From Mycolicibacterium vinylchloridicum (GTDB lineage: Bacteria > Actinomycetota > Actinomycetes > Mycobacteriales > Mycobacteriaceae), in NCBI RefSeq assembly GCF_013404075.1, contig NZ_JACBJQ010000019.1, positions 62,001-126,000 on the forward strand: a stretch of 64,000 nt of DNA. The letters are read 5' to 3'. Under the pieces are notes generated by a model. The model made no database searches. It saw only the letters and a list, made by a program, of their open reading frames with translations, and was not told the origin of the DNA. Below, in pieces: positions 42,354-50,966 of this stretch. The translations under genes and the position numbers were made by a program. The number at the start of each line of letters is the position of its first letter. Position 1 is the stretch's first letter.

Positions 42354-43061
42354 GTGCACGACGAGTCAGAACGGGCCGCGTCGGCCGTTCCCCCGGCGCG
42401 CGGCGCGTCGCGGCCGATCGCGCACTTCATCGGCTCGGCGCCGGTGACATTCACGTGGTTGGCGGTGCTGTTCCTGACGACGGTCGCTCAGCATCTGCTG
42501 CCCCGCTGGCATCTGATCGTGCTGCTGCGCAAGGATTCGACCAACCTGCACCAACTGGCAGCCGATCCGATCCGGGTGCTGATCACCAGCCTGCTGTGGC
42601 TCGACGGCGCCGCCTGGTGGCCGTATCTGGTGATGTTCTGCCTCTTCCTTGCGCCGGCCGAACGCTGGCTGGGCCATGTGCGCTTCGTGATCGCCGGGCT
42701 GATCGCCCACGTGGTCGCCACCTACCTCAGCGAGGGATTCCTGTACTGGCAGATCCAGGAGGCGGCCGTCTCGCCGCGCTACCTCAATGCCCGCGACATC
42801 GGGGTGAGCTACTTCGTAGTCGGCATCATCGGCCTGCTGACCTATCACATCGTGCGACCGTGGCGGTGGGTGTATCTGATCGCCGCATTCGCCTGGTTCA
42901 TCGGCGCGGTGCTGATCAACCCCACGTTCACCCCGGTCGGACACCTGGCCGCGTTGATCGTCGGACTTGCCTGCTACCCGCTGGCGCGCGGACGCCCCGG
43001 CCCGCCGGTGGATCCCTCGTGGCTCCTACGCAAACGCCGCCATTCGCCGCCGGCTGCGTAA
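42354..43061 (+). CDS. rhomboid-like membrane protein
   Basis: A 235-residue protein with about six membrane helices: TWLAVLFLTTVAQHLLP, WWPYLVMFCLFLAPAERWLG, FVIAGLIAHVVATYLSEGF, GVSYFVVGIIGLLTYHIV, and a last helix with TPVGHLAALIVGLACY. The GHLAALIVG helix echoes rhomboid TM6, and DIGVSYF stands where GxSG-type nucleophile loops lie, so activity is plausible but unproven. TAATCT (42342-42347) precedes GTG 42354 by 6 nt, a strong leaderless candidate. Confidence 0.78.
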   Translation: MHDESERAASAVPPARGASRPIAHFIGSAPVTFTWLAVLFLTTVAQHLLPRWHLIVLLRKDSTNLHQLAADPIRVLITSLLWLDGAAWWPYLVMFCLFLAPAERWLGHVRFVIAGLIAHVVATYLSEGFLYWQIQEAAVSPRYLNARDIGVSYFVVGIIGLLTYHIVRPWRWVYLIAAFAWFIGAVLINPTFTPVGHLAALIVGLACYPLARGRPGPPVDPSWLLRKRRHSPPAA

Positions 43062-43072
43062 AGTGAGACAGC

Positions 43073-43552
43073 GTGGCGCTCGACGACGAGGACATCCGGC
43101 GGCTCGGCCGCTGCGTCGAACTCGCCCGCGCCGCCCTGGCAGCGGGTGACGAGCCGTTCGGCTCGATCCTCGTCGATGCCGACGGCGCGGTCCTGTTCGA
43201 GGACCACAATCACGTCGCCGGCGGTGACGCCACCGCACACCCCGAGCTGGCGATCGCACGGTGGTCTTCTGCCAACCTCTCCCCCGACCAGCGGGCCCGC
43301 GCCACCGTCTACACCTCCGGCGAGCACTGCCCCATGTGTTCCGCCGCGCACGCATGGGTTGGCTTGGGCCGCATCGTGTTCGCCGTCGCCGGTGCACAGC
43401 TGGCCCGGTGGCTGACCGAATGGCGGGCGCCACTTCCGCCGGTGGCGCCGCTCCCGATCACCGCGGTCGCCCCGCAGCTGGTGGTCGACGGGCCCGCGCC
43501 TGGGTATCAGGACGAGATGATGGCCCTCTACAAAGCGAAGTTCGCGCCATGA
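43073..43552 (+). CDS. cytidine/deoxycytidylate deaminase-family nucleoside deaminase
   Basis: A 159-residue zinc deaminase: HPELAIAR carries the zinc His and proton-shuttling Glu, and TSGEHCPMCSAAHAW provides the two zinc cysteines, in the pattern of guanine or tRNA-type deaminases. The C-terminal stretch PPVAPLPITAV is typical of free-base or nucleoside deaminases. GTG 43073 follows TAAAGT (43059-43064), which overlaps the previous stop, by 8 nt. Its stop overlaps the amylase start (ATGA). Confidence 0.87.
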   Translation: MALDDEDIRRLGRCVELARAALAAGDEPFGSILVDADGAVLFEDHNHVAGGDATAHPELAIARWSSANLSPDQRARATVYTSGEHCPMCSAAHAWVGLGRIVFAVAGAQLARWLTEWRAPLPPVAPLPITAVAPQLVVDGPAPGYQDEMMALYKAKFAP

Positions 43553-44859
43553 GCGCCGACTGGGTTCGCCACGCGATCTGGTGGCACGTCTACCCGCTGG
43601 GATTCGTCGGCGCCTTTCCTGCCGACGATCCGCCCGGCGCGGGAGAACACCGCCTGGGCCGAATCGTCGACTGGCTCGACCACGCCGTCGAACTCGGCAC
43701 CTCCGGCATCGCGCTGGGCCCTGTATTCGCCTCGCGCACCCACGGTTACGACACCACCGACCACTTCCGCATCGACCCGCGCCTTGGTGACGACGCCGAC
43801 TTCGACCACCTCGTCACCGAGGCCCACCAGCGCGGGCTGCGGGTACTCCTCGACGGTGTGTTCAACCATGTCGGAACCGATTTCGGCCGCTATCGACGCG
43901 CCGTCGACGACGGCGACGCGGGGTCGATCGGATGGTTTCGCGGCCGTCCCGGCCGCTTTCACACCTTCGAAGGCCACGGCGAACTCGTCGCGCTCAACCA
44001 CACCAACCCGGCCGTCGTCGACTACACCGTCGACGTGATGAACCACTGGCTGGACCGCGGCGCCGACGGCTGGCGCCTGGATGCCGCCTACGCGGTCCCC
44101 GAGACGTTCTGGGCAACGGTGTTGCCGAGGGTGCGCAAGGCACATCCCGACGCGTGGTTCGTCGCCGAGGTCATCCACGGTGATTACACCGCGTTCGTCG
44201 ATGCCTCCGGTGTCGACTCGGTGACCCAGTACGAGCTGTGGAAGGCGATCTGGAGCAGTCTCAACGACGGCAATTTCCACGAGCTGGACTGGGCACTGCA
44301 GCGCCACAACGACTTTCTGGCACGCTTCGCTCCGCTGACGTTCGTCGGCAATCACGACGTGACCCGCATCGCCAGTCAGCTGCAACAGCCCGAGCAGGTT
44401 GCACACGCGCTGGTGCTGCTGTTCACCACCGGCGGGGTCCCCTCGATATATGCCGGTGACGAACTCGGTTTTCGCGGGGTCAAGGAAGATCGGGCCGGCG
44501 GCGACGACGCGGTGCGACCCGAATTCAGCGCGCCCCCGCTTCCCCTCGACGCCGCCGGGCGCGAGACCTGGAATCTGCACCAGTACCTGATCGGGTTGCG
44601 CAGGCGCAACCCGTGGCTGCATGAAGCCAAAACCACTGCGCTGCATGTGGACAACCGCGGCTATGCCTACGAGACCCGCAGCGGTGACGACGCCTTGATC
44701 GTCGCGCTCAACATCGATGACACACCGATGCCGCTGCCGGTGGCCAAGCTGACCGGTGGTCAGGCCCGGTTGGTCGGCGGCACGGCGGCACCCCCGGAAG
44801 AGATCGTCAGTGAGGTGGTCGTTCCGCCTCAGGGCTGGCTGGTCCTGCGCCCGCTATAG
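43549..44859 (+). CDS. GH13 alpha-amylase family protein
   Basis: A 436-residue glycoside hydrolase with the four GH13 regions: DGVFNH (102-107), GWRLDAA with nucleophile Asp178, acid/base Glu207 in FVAEVIHG, and FVGNHD with Asp270. A short C-terminal beta domain follows. It lacks a signal peptide, so it acts inside the cell, probably on glycogen, trehalose or short maltosides. The start is coupled (ATGA) to the deaminase gene. Its last 6 bp overlap the convergent DUF1810 gene. Confidence 0.9.
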   Translation: MSADWVRHAIWWHVYPLGFVGAFPADDPPGAGEHRLGRIVDWLDHAVELGTSGIALGPVFASRTHGYDTTDHFRIDPRLGDDADFDHLVTEAHQRGLRVLLDGVFNHVGTDFGRYRRAVDDGDAGSIGWFRGRPGRFHTFEGHGELVALNHTNPAVVDYTVDVMNHWLDRGADGWRLDAAYAVPETFWATVLPRVRKAHPDAWFVAEVIHGDYTAFVDASGVDSVTQYELWKAIWSSLNDGNFHELDWALQRHNDFLARFAPLTFVGNHDVTRIASQLQQPEQVAHALVLLFTTGGVPSIYAGDELGFRGVKEDRAGGDDAVRPEFSAPPLPLDAAGRETWNLHQYLIGLRRRNPWLHEAKTTALHVDNRGYAYETRSGDDALIVALNIDDTPMPLPVAKLTGGQARLVGGTAAPPEEIVSEVVVPPQGWLVLRPL

Positions 44860-45273
44860 CAGCTCCAGCGTCCGCGCGTCCGGCTCCCCGCCGTAGAACG
44901 TGTCGAGCACCGCCACGAAGTCGGCATTGTCAGCAGTGGCGTTGGCGAACAATGTCATCGAGGAGCGCACCTTCAGGTTGTCCGGCCAGCCAAAGATCGC
45001 GTCGATCGGCGTGTCTGTGATGGCGGCCACCAGCCGGGCGCACTCGCGCAGCCGGGGCCCCAGTATGGGGTGGGCCAGGTAAGCCTGCGCCTCGGCCAGT
45101 GATCCGATGCCGAAACGCTTTGCCGTTGAACTATTTCCGAGCTCGGCCAGCTGCGGGAAGATAAACCAGATCCAGTGGCTGCGTTTGGCGCCGGCGCGCA
45201 GCTCGGCGAGCACCCGATCGTAGACGCGATCCTGGGCGTCGACGAAGCGCTGCAGATCGAAGGGGTCGGCCAT
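44854..45273 (-). CDS. DUF1810 family protein
   Basis: A 139-residue protein with the DUF1810 pattern: DPFDLQRFVDAQDRVYDRVLAEL, then GAKRSHWIWFIFPQLAELG and KVRSSMTLFANA. Orthologous by pattern to M. tuberculosis Rv1873. The family is all-helical and of unknown function. TACCGT (45280-45285, minus) sits 6 nt before the ATG, so a leaderless transcript is likely. Confidence 0.9.
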   Translation of the reverse strand: MADPFDLQRFVDAQDRVYDRVLAELRAGAKRSHWIWFIFPQLAELGNSSTAKRFGIGSLAEAQAYLAHPILGPRLRECARLVAAITDTPIDAIFGWPDNLKVRSSMTLFANATADNADFVAVLDTFYGGEPDARTLELL

Positions 45274-45499
45274 GCCACAACGGTATCGTTGCCGGACCGT
45301 GACCGTGCTGTTATGGATTACTGGTCCAAAGTTGTTGGGATGCCGCAGATCCCGAGTCCGGCGCGTCTCCTGATCGTTAGCGAACCGCGATATGCCACAC
45401 CGCTGCGCGTACCGAGTCGGGCCTGCCGCGCGTGATTAGCTACCGGCACACAGCTCACCTCCGGTTGTGAAACACGTACGAAAGGTGATGGTTTCCGTC

Positions 45500-46498
45500 A
45501 TGAAGATCGTCGATAAGTTGCGAGGCACTTGGTTGCGCCGCGTGGCCGCAGCCTTTGTGGCCGCACTAGCTCTGCCCGGCCTGATTGGTGTCGTCGGCGG
45601 GTCGGCGACCGCGGCCGCCTTCTCCAAGCCCGGACTCCCGGTTCTCTACCTCGATGTCCCGTCCGCCGCGATGGGACGCAATATCCGAATCCAGTTCCAG
45701 GGTGGCGGCCCGCACGCCGTGTACCTGCTCGACGGTCTCCGTGCACAGGACGACTACAACGGCTGGGACATCAACACCCCGGCATTCGAGTGGCTGTACG
45801 GCTCGGGCCTGTCGACCGTCATGCCGGTGGGTGGACAGTCGAGCTTCTACACCGACTGGTACCAGCCGTCGCAGGGCAACGGTCAGAACTACACCTACAA
45901 GTGGGAAACGTTCATGACCCAGGAACTGCCGGCCTACCTGGCTGCCAACTACGGTGTCGACCCGAACGGCAACGCCGTCGTCGGTCTGTCGATGGCCGGT
46001 AGCGCGTCGCTGACCTACTCGATCTACTACCCGCAGAAGTACACCTACGCGGCATCGCTGTCGGGCTTCCTGAACCCGTCCGAGGGCTGGTGGCCGATGC
46101 TGATCGGGCTGGCGATGAACGATGCCGGCGGCTTCAACGCGCAGAGCATGTGGGGTCCGTCGTCTGATCCGGCGTGGCGACGCAACGACCCGATGGTCAA
46201 CATCAACCAGCTGGTTGCCAACAACACCCGGATCTGGATCTACTGCGGCACCGGTACGCCGTCGGATCTGGACACCTCCGGTGGCGGCGGTAACCTGATG
46301 GCCGCTCAGTTCCTCGAAGGCTTCACGTTGCGGACCAACAAGACCTTCATGGACAACTACCTCGCGGCTGGTGGACGCAACGGCGTGTTCAACTTCCCCG
46401 CGAACGGCACCCACAGCTGGGGCTACTGGGGACAGCAGCTGCAGCAGATGATTCCGGACATGCAGCGCGTTCTGGGGGCCACCCCGTCCGCCGGCTAG
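45500..46498 (+). CDS. fbpC: antigen 85 mycolyltransferase, Ag85C-like
   Basis: A 332-residue secreted enzyme that transfers mycolate between trehalose monomycolates and to arabinogalactan. The signal peptide runs to about residue 40; the mature protein begins FSKPGLP. Catalytic Ser164 (GLSMAGS) is Ser124 of the mature form, the Ag85C number, and the His lies in NGTHSWGYW. YQPSQGNGQNYTYKWETF lacks the Cys pair of Ag85A/B and matches Ag85C, as does FLNPSEGWWPMLIGLAMND; the Cys in WIYCGTG is kept. ATG 45500 is favoured over the in-frame ATG 45488 and GTG 45467 by homology. Because of paralogues, the symbol is tentative. Confidence 0.9.
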   Translation: MKIVDKLRGTWLRRVAAAFVAALALPGLIGVVGGSATAAAFSKPGLPVLYLDVPSAAMGRNIRIQFQGGGPHAVYLLDGLRAQDDYNGWDINTPAFEWLYGSGLSTVMPVGGQSSFYTDWYQPSQGNGQNYTYKWETFMTQELPAYLAANYGVDPNGNAVVGLSMAGSASLTYSIYYPQKYTYAASLSGFLNPSEGWWPMLIGLAMNDAGGFNAQSMWGPSSDPAWRRNDPMVNINQLVANNTRIWIYCGTGTPSDLDTSGGGGNLMAAQFLEGFTLRTNKTFMDNYLAAGGRNGVFNFPANGTHSWGYWGQQLQQMIPDMQRVLGATPSAG

Positions 46499-46515
46499 TC
46501 CGACTCACAAACAAC

Positions 46516-46552
46516 AGCGAGCCTGTCGCCTCCCCCCGGCGACAGGCTCGCT
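46516..46552 (+). terminator. strong hairpin terminator after the Ag85 gene
   Basis: AGCGAGCCTGTCGCC (46516-46530) and GGCGACAGGCTCGCT (46538-46552) form a perfect 15-bp stem with a 7-nt loop, followed by GCTTTGTG. It separates the Ag85 gene from lon. Confidence 0.93.
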
Positions 46553-46572
46553 GCTTTGTGCGGGAACAAGCC

Positions 46573-46600
46573 GGGGAACAAACTGGAATCGGTCAAGGTT
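46573..46600 (+). promoter_or_regulatory. SigE/SigH-type stress promoter for lon
   Basis: GGGGAACA (46573-46580) and GGTT (46597-46600) are separated by 16 bp. This is close to the mycobacterial ECF consensus GGGAAYA-N16/17-CGTT. The predicted start would be near 46607, giving a short leader with GGAGGA before the lon ATG. Confidence 0.6.
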
Positions 46601-46618
46601 GAGTCGGTCAGACTGAAC
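46598..46618. promoter_or_regulatory. HAIR-like element (HspR binding) at the lon promoter
   Basis: GTTGAGT (46598-46604), a 7-bp spacer and ACTGAAC (46612-46618) match the HAIR consensus CTTGAGT-N7-ACTCAAG at 6/7 and 5/7 positions. It overlaps the -10 and start region of the candidate stress promoter. lon is a known HspR target in Streptomyces. Confidence 0.6.
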
Positions 46619-46630
46619 TTTGGAGGACTG

Positions 46631-48988
46631 ATGGCTGAAGCCAAATCTGTGCCGGTGTTGTTTGTCAGCGACCCGATCGTGCTGCCGGGAATGGTGGTGC
46701 CGATTGCGCTGGACGACGCCGCCCGGGCTGCCGTCGACGCGGCACAGCGCACCGGCGGGCAGGAGCGAAGCGACTCGGGGAGCAACCCGGACACCGGCAA
46801 GCTCCTGATCGCCCCGCGCTTGGACGATCGGTATCCCACCTATGGCGTGATCGCGTCGATCGTGCAGGTCGGCCGCATTCCCGGTGGGGGTGCGGCAGCC
46901 GTGGTCCGGGGTGAGGGCCGCGCGCACATCGGGTCGGGGACAACCGGCCCTGGCGCTGCGCTGTGGGTGGAGGTGACCGAGGTCGCCGAGGATGAACCCA
47001 CCGAGGACACCAAGGCGCTTGCCGCGGAGTACAAGAAGCTCCTGCTGGCGATGCTGCAGCGCCGTGAGGCCTGGCAGATCGTCGACGTGGTCAACAAGAT
47101 CACCGACCCCTCGGCACTGGCTGACACCGCCGGCTATGCGTCATATCTGTCCGACGTGCAGAAGCGCCAGCTGCTGGAGACCGAGGATGCGGCCGAGCGG
47201 CTGCGCATCCTGATCGGCTGGACCGGTGATCTGCTGGCTGAGGTCGAGGTCAACGACAAGATCGCCGAAGACGTCCGCGAAGGCATGGAGAAGACGCAGA
47301 AGGAATTCCTGCTGCGCCAGCAGCTGAACGCCATCCGCAAGGAGCTGGGCGAAGGCGAACCCGACGGAAGCGATGACTATCGCGGCCGCATCGAGGCGGC
47401 CGACCTGCCCGACAAGGTCCGCGAGGCCGCGCTGCGCGAGGTCGGCAAGCTGGAACGCTCCAGCGAGCAGAGCCCCGAGGGCGGCTGGATCCGCACCTGG
47501 CTGGACACCGTCCTGGACCTGCCCTGGAACAACCGCACCGAGGACTCGACCGATCTGAAGGCGGCCAGGGAAATCCTGGATGCCGATCATCACGGACTGG
47601 ATGACGTCAAGGACCGCATCGTCGAGTACCTGGCCGTCCGGTCCCGTCGTGCCCAGCGCGGCCTGCAAGTGGTCGGCGGACGCGGTTCGGGCGCAGTGAT
47701 GGTGCTGGCCGGGCCGCCCGGTGTCGGAAAGACGTCGCTGGGCGAGAGTGTGGCACGGGCCTTGGGCCGCAAGTTCGTTCGCGTCGCCCTGGGCGGTGTG
47801 CGCGACGAGGCGGAGATCCGTGGGCATCGTCGCACGTATGTCGGCGCCCTGCCCGGACGCATCGTCCGGGCCATCGGCGAGGCCGGTTCGATGAATCCGG
47901 TCGTGCTGCTCGACGAGATCGACAAGGTCGGCTCCGATTACCGCGGCGACCCCAGTGCGGCCTTGCTCGAGGTGTTGGATCCCGCGCAGAACCACACGTT
48001 CCGCGATCACTACCTGGATCTGGATCTCGACCTGTCTGATGTGGTGTTCCTGGCCACGGCCAACGTGATCGAGAACATCCCGTCGGCGCTGCTGGACCGC
48101 ATGGAGCTGGTGACCATCGACGGCTACACCGAGGACGACAAGGTGGCCATCGCCCGCGATTACCTGCTGCCCCGGCAGCGCGATCGGGCGGCGCTCACCG
48201 TTGATGAGGTGGAGGTCACCGACGAGGCGCTGCGCAAGATCGCCGCGGACTACACCCGGGAACCTGGTGTGCGCCAGTTCGAACGGCTGCTGGCCAAGGC
48301 GATGCGCAAGGTCACCACGAAGCTCGACTCGAGCCAGGCTCCGATCACGATCGACGAGCCGGATCTCGTGGGCTACCTGGGCCGCCCGCGGTTCACGCCG
48401 GAGTCGGCCGAACGCACGGCGGTGCCGGGCGTGGCGACCGGCCTGGCGGTGACAGGTCTCGGCGGCGATGTGCTCTACATCGAAGCCGGGTCCACCGAAG
48501 GTGAGCCGAGCCTGCAGCTCACCGGTCAGCTGGGCGACGTGATGAAGGAGTCGGCGCAGATCGCGCTGTCCTACGTCCGCAGCCACGCTGCCGAGCTCGG
48601 GGTCGACCCCAAGGCGCTGGACCGCAAGATCCACGTGCACGTGCCTGCGGGCGCGGTGCCCAAGGATGGTCCGTCCGCGGGTGTGACCATGGTGACCGCG
48701 CTGGTGTCCATGGCGACCGGACGGCAAGTCCGCTCCGACGTGGGCATGACCGGCGAGGTCACACTGAACGGCCGGGTGTTGCCGATCGGCGGTGTCAAGC
48801 AGAAGTTGCTGGCCGCGGGGCGTGCCGGGCTGACGACGGTGTTCATTCCGCACCGCAACGAGGCCGACCTGGACGACGTTCCGGCTGAGGTGCTCGAGGC
48901 GCTGACAGTGAAGCCGATGACCGATGTCGCCGAGATCGTGGCCCAGGCTTTGGAGCCGGTGGCCGAGGCGGCGACCACTGCGGCCTGA
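46631..48988 (+). CDS. lon: ATP-dependent Lon protease
   Basis: A 785-residue bacterial Lon: N-terminal LAN domain (about 1-200), a helical linker with QQLNAIRKELGE, AAA+ ATPase with Walker A GPPGVGKTSLG and Walker B VLLDEIDKVG, and a protease domain with the Ser in KDGPSAGVTM and Lys in GGVKQKLLAA as the catalytic dyad. It degrades misfolded and regulatory proteins in the cytoplasm. ATG 46631 follows GGAGGA; a longer open frame upstream is ignored. M. tuberculosis has no lon, whereas M. smegmatis does. Confidence 0.97.
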   Translation: MAEAKSVPVLFVSDPIVLPGMVVPIALDDAARAAVDAAQRTGGQERSDSGSNPDTGKLLIAPRLDDRYPTYGVIASIVQVGRIPGGGAAAVVRGEGRAHIGSGTTGPGAALWVEVTEVAEDEPTEDTKALAAEYKKLLLAMLQRREAWQIVDVVNKITDPSALADTAGYASYLSDVQKRQLLETEDAAERLRILIGWTGDLLAEVEVNDKIAEDVREGMEKTQKEFLLRQQLNAIRKELGEGEPDGSDDYRGRIEAADLPDKVREAALREVGKLERSSEQSPEGGWIRTWLDTVLDLPWNNRTEDSTDLKAAREILDADHHGLDDVKDRIVEYLAVRSRRAQRGLQVVGGRGSGAVMVLAGPPGVGKTSLGESVARALGRKFVRVALGGVRDEAEIRGHRRTYVGALPGRIVRAIGEAGSMNPVVLLDEIDKVGSDYRGDPSAALLEVLDPAQNHTFRDHYLDLDLDLSDVVFLATANVIENIPSALLDRMELVTIDGYTEDDKVAIARDYLLPRQRDRAALTVDEVEVTDEALRKIAADYTREPGVRQFERLLAKAMRKVTTKLDSSQAPITIDEPDLVGYLGRPRFTPESAERTAVPGVATGLAVTGLGGDVLYIEAGSTEGEPSLQLTGQLGDVMKESAQIALSYVRSHAAELGVDPKALDRKIHVHVPAGAVPKDGPSAGVTMVTALVSMATGRQVRSDVGMTGEVTLNGRVLPIGGVKQKLLAAGRAGLTTVFIPHRNEADLDDVPAEVLEALTVKPMTDVAEIVAQALEPVAEAATTAA

Positions 48989-49044
48989 CCGTTTCGTCAT
49001 GCCGGCCCCGACACATTGTCGGCGGCCGGCATTACGGTCTTTGG

Positions 49045-49377
49045 ATGGCCTACGACGAAGATCTGGCGAACCGGCTGCGTGAACTGCTGGCCGCCGAAAC
49101 GGGTGTCGACGAGAAACGGATGTTCGGCGGCCTGGCATTCCTGATCAACGGCAACATGGCCGTTGTCGCCAGCGGTCACGGCGGTTTGATGGTGCGGATA
49201 CCGCCCGATGACACCGCCGAGCTGCTGACCCGCGAGCACACCGAACCGATGGTGATGGCGGGGCGCGAGACCCGCGGCTGGATCCGGGTCGGCGACGACG
49301 GCGTCCGCACCAAACGTCAGCTCGAAAGCTGGGTGGCCCGCGGGGTGAGTCACGCGAAAACCCTGCCCGCGAAGTGA
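49045..49377 (+). CDS. TfoX N-terminal domain protein
   Basis: A 110-residue protein: MAYDEDLANRLRELL, DEKRMFGGLAFLINGNMAV and the HTEPMVMAGRETRGWIRV stretch correspond to the TfoX_N domain. In gamma-proteobacteria TfoX/Sxy regulates competence, but actinobacterial single-domain versions have no known role. TACGGT (49033-49038) is 6 nt before the ATG, a strong leaderless candidate. Confidence 0.87.
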   Translation: MAYDEDLANRLRELLAAETGVDEKRMFGGLAFLINGNMAVVASGHGGLMVRIPPDDTAELLTREHTEPMVMAGRETRGWIRVGDDGVRTKRQLESWVARGVSHAKTLPAK

Positions 49378-49416
49378 ACCCGGAATAAATGTCCGTGCGT
49401 CGTGCTTGTCGCGTGA

Positions 49417-50232
49417 ATGACCTATCCCGTGCGCGTCGCCGTTCAGATTCAGCCGGCCGAAACCCCCGATTACGCCACCTGGCGCCAGGCTGTGCTGCAC
49501 GCGGAGGAGATCGGGGCGGACGTCATCTTCGGCTACGACCATTTCCATGCCCCGTTCGTCGAAGCGATCGTCGATGCGAAGCCGATCTTGGCTTCCGTAC
49601 AGCCCGATGTGAACAACTTCGAGGGCTGGACGGCACTGGCCTCCTGGGGTGAGATCACTTCTCGTGCCGAACTCGGGCTGCTGGTGGCCGGAATCGGCTA
49701 CCGCAATCCCGACCTGCTCGCCGACATGGCGCGCACTGTCGACCACATCAACGGTGGGCGTACCATCCTGGGTGTCGGCGCGGGCTGGTACGAAAAGGAT
49801 TACACCACTTATGGATTCGACTTCGGAACCGTCAAGTCCCGGGCCGACCTGTTCGACGATGGCCTGCTGCGTATCGAGCGCCGGTTCGAGCTGTTGCACC
49901 CGGCGCCGCTGCGCAAGATCCCGATCCTGATCGGCGGATCCGGCCCCAAGCGCACCTTGCCGGCCGTCGCGCGCCATGCCGACATCTGGCACACCTTCTT
50001 GCCCATCGACTCCTACCGTGAGGCCAGCGCTCGCGTCGCCGAGCTCGCCGCTGAATTCGGCCGCGCAGACAGCGACATCGAGCGTTCCACGCTGTGGGCG
50101 AACCCCGAATCGGCTGACAGTTACCTGGCGGCTGGAGCGACGCTGTTTCACACCGAAGTCCGGGCCGCCGATGGCAAGTACGACCTCAGCACGCTGGAGA
50201 GGATGGTCGCCTGGCGCGATACGAAGCGCTGA
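49417..50232 (+). CDS. LLM-class F420-dependent oxidoreductase
   Basis: A 271-residue enzyme: RVAVQIQPAETPDYATWRQAV, ADVIFGYDHFHAPF, ELGLLVAGIGYRNPDLLADMARTVDHINGGR and ILGVGAGWYEKDY are typical F420-dependent LLM blocks, followed by PILIGGSGPKRTLPAVARHAD. Substrate unknown. ATG 49417 is used. Confidence 0.87.
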   Translation: MTYPVRVAVQIQPAETPDYATWRQAVLHAEEIGADVIFGYDHFHAPFVEAIVDAKPILASVQPDVNNFEGWTALASWGEITSRAELGLLVAGIGYRNPDLLADMARTVDHINGGRTILGVGAGWYEKDYTTYGFDFGTVKSRADLFDDGLLRIERRFELLHPAPLRKIPILIGGSGPKRTLPAVARHADIWHTFLPIDSYREASARVAELAAEFGRADSDIERSTLWANPESADSYLAAGATLFHTEVRAADGKYDLSTLERMVAWRDTKR

Positions 50233-50327
50233 TCGACCCCGATCGCCTGCCGCGTCAATAATCCGAAATCGCTTACGCTGGAGTAAATCTCGTTTTGTGT
50301 GCGGGCTTGGCGGGTATCGAAAACCGA

Positions 50328-50966
50328 ATGGACGATTGGGAGGCCCGGGATCTGGTTCGCCGCCTGCGCAAACACGCGGGCATGACGTACGCCGCCGAAG
50401 CCGGGATCAGCCTGCGCGACGCCCCGATGCCGCTGTTCCAACTGTTGGTGCTGTGCATGCTTGCCAGCAAGCCGATCGACGCCACCATCGCGATGCGGGC
50501 GGCCAGGGAACTGTTTCACGCGGGGCTGCGCACACCGAACTCGGTTCTGACCGCCGAGCGGTCTACGATGATCGAGGCAATGGGCCGGGCGCGCTATGTG
50601 CGCTACGACGAGAGTTCGGCCTCCAGGCTCACCGACCTGGCCAACCGGGTCGACACGGACTACCGCGGCGACCTCCGTCTGCTGGCCCGGATCGCCAAGC
50701 CCGACGCCCGGGAGGCCAAAGTGCTGCTCAAGCAATTCGCCGGAATCGGCGACACCGGAGCCGATATCTTCCTGCGTGAGGTGCAGGACGTATGGCCTTG
50801 GGTCCGGCCGTATTTCGACAAGCGGGCACTGGACACCGCGAAGGAGTTGGGGCTGCCCAGGGACGCGAAAAAACTGGCTACGCTCAGCGGGCGGGCGGTC
50901 GCCCCGCTGGCCGCCGCACTGGTGCGGGTCTCCCTCGACGACGACATGCGCGACGTGATCGGTTGA
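50328..50966 (+). CDS. HhH-GPD DNA glycosylase/endonuclease-like protein
   Basis: A 212-residue helical protein resembling endonuclease III without the C-terminal iron-sulfur cluster. Residues about 35-60 (FQLLVLCMLASKPIDATIAMRAA) match the glycosylase helix, and FAGIGDTGADIFLREV is the helix-hairpin-helix. The usual Lys/Asp pair of EndoIII is not clearly kept, so activity is uncertain. The last bases overlap the start of the DUF72 gene (TTGA), so both are made from one mRNA. Confidence 0.75.
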   Translation: MDDWEARDLVRRLRKHAGMTYAAEAGISLRDAPMPLFQLLVLCMLASKPIDATIAMRAARELFHAGLRTPNSVLTAERSTMIEAMGRARYVRYDESSASRLTDLANRVDTDYRGDLRLLARIAKPDAREAKVLLKQFAGIGDTGADIFLREVQDVWPWVRPYFDKRALDTAKELGLPRDAKKLATLSGRAVAPLAAALVRVSLDDDMRDVIG

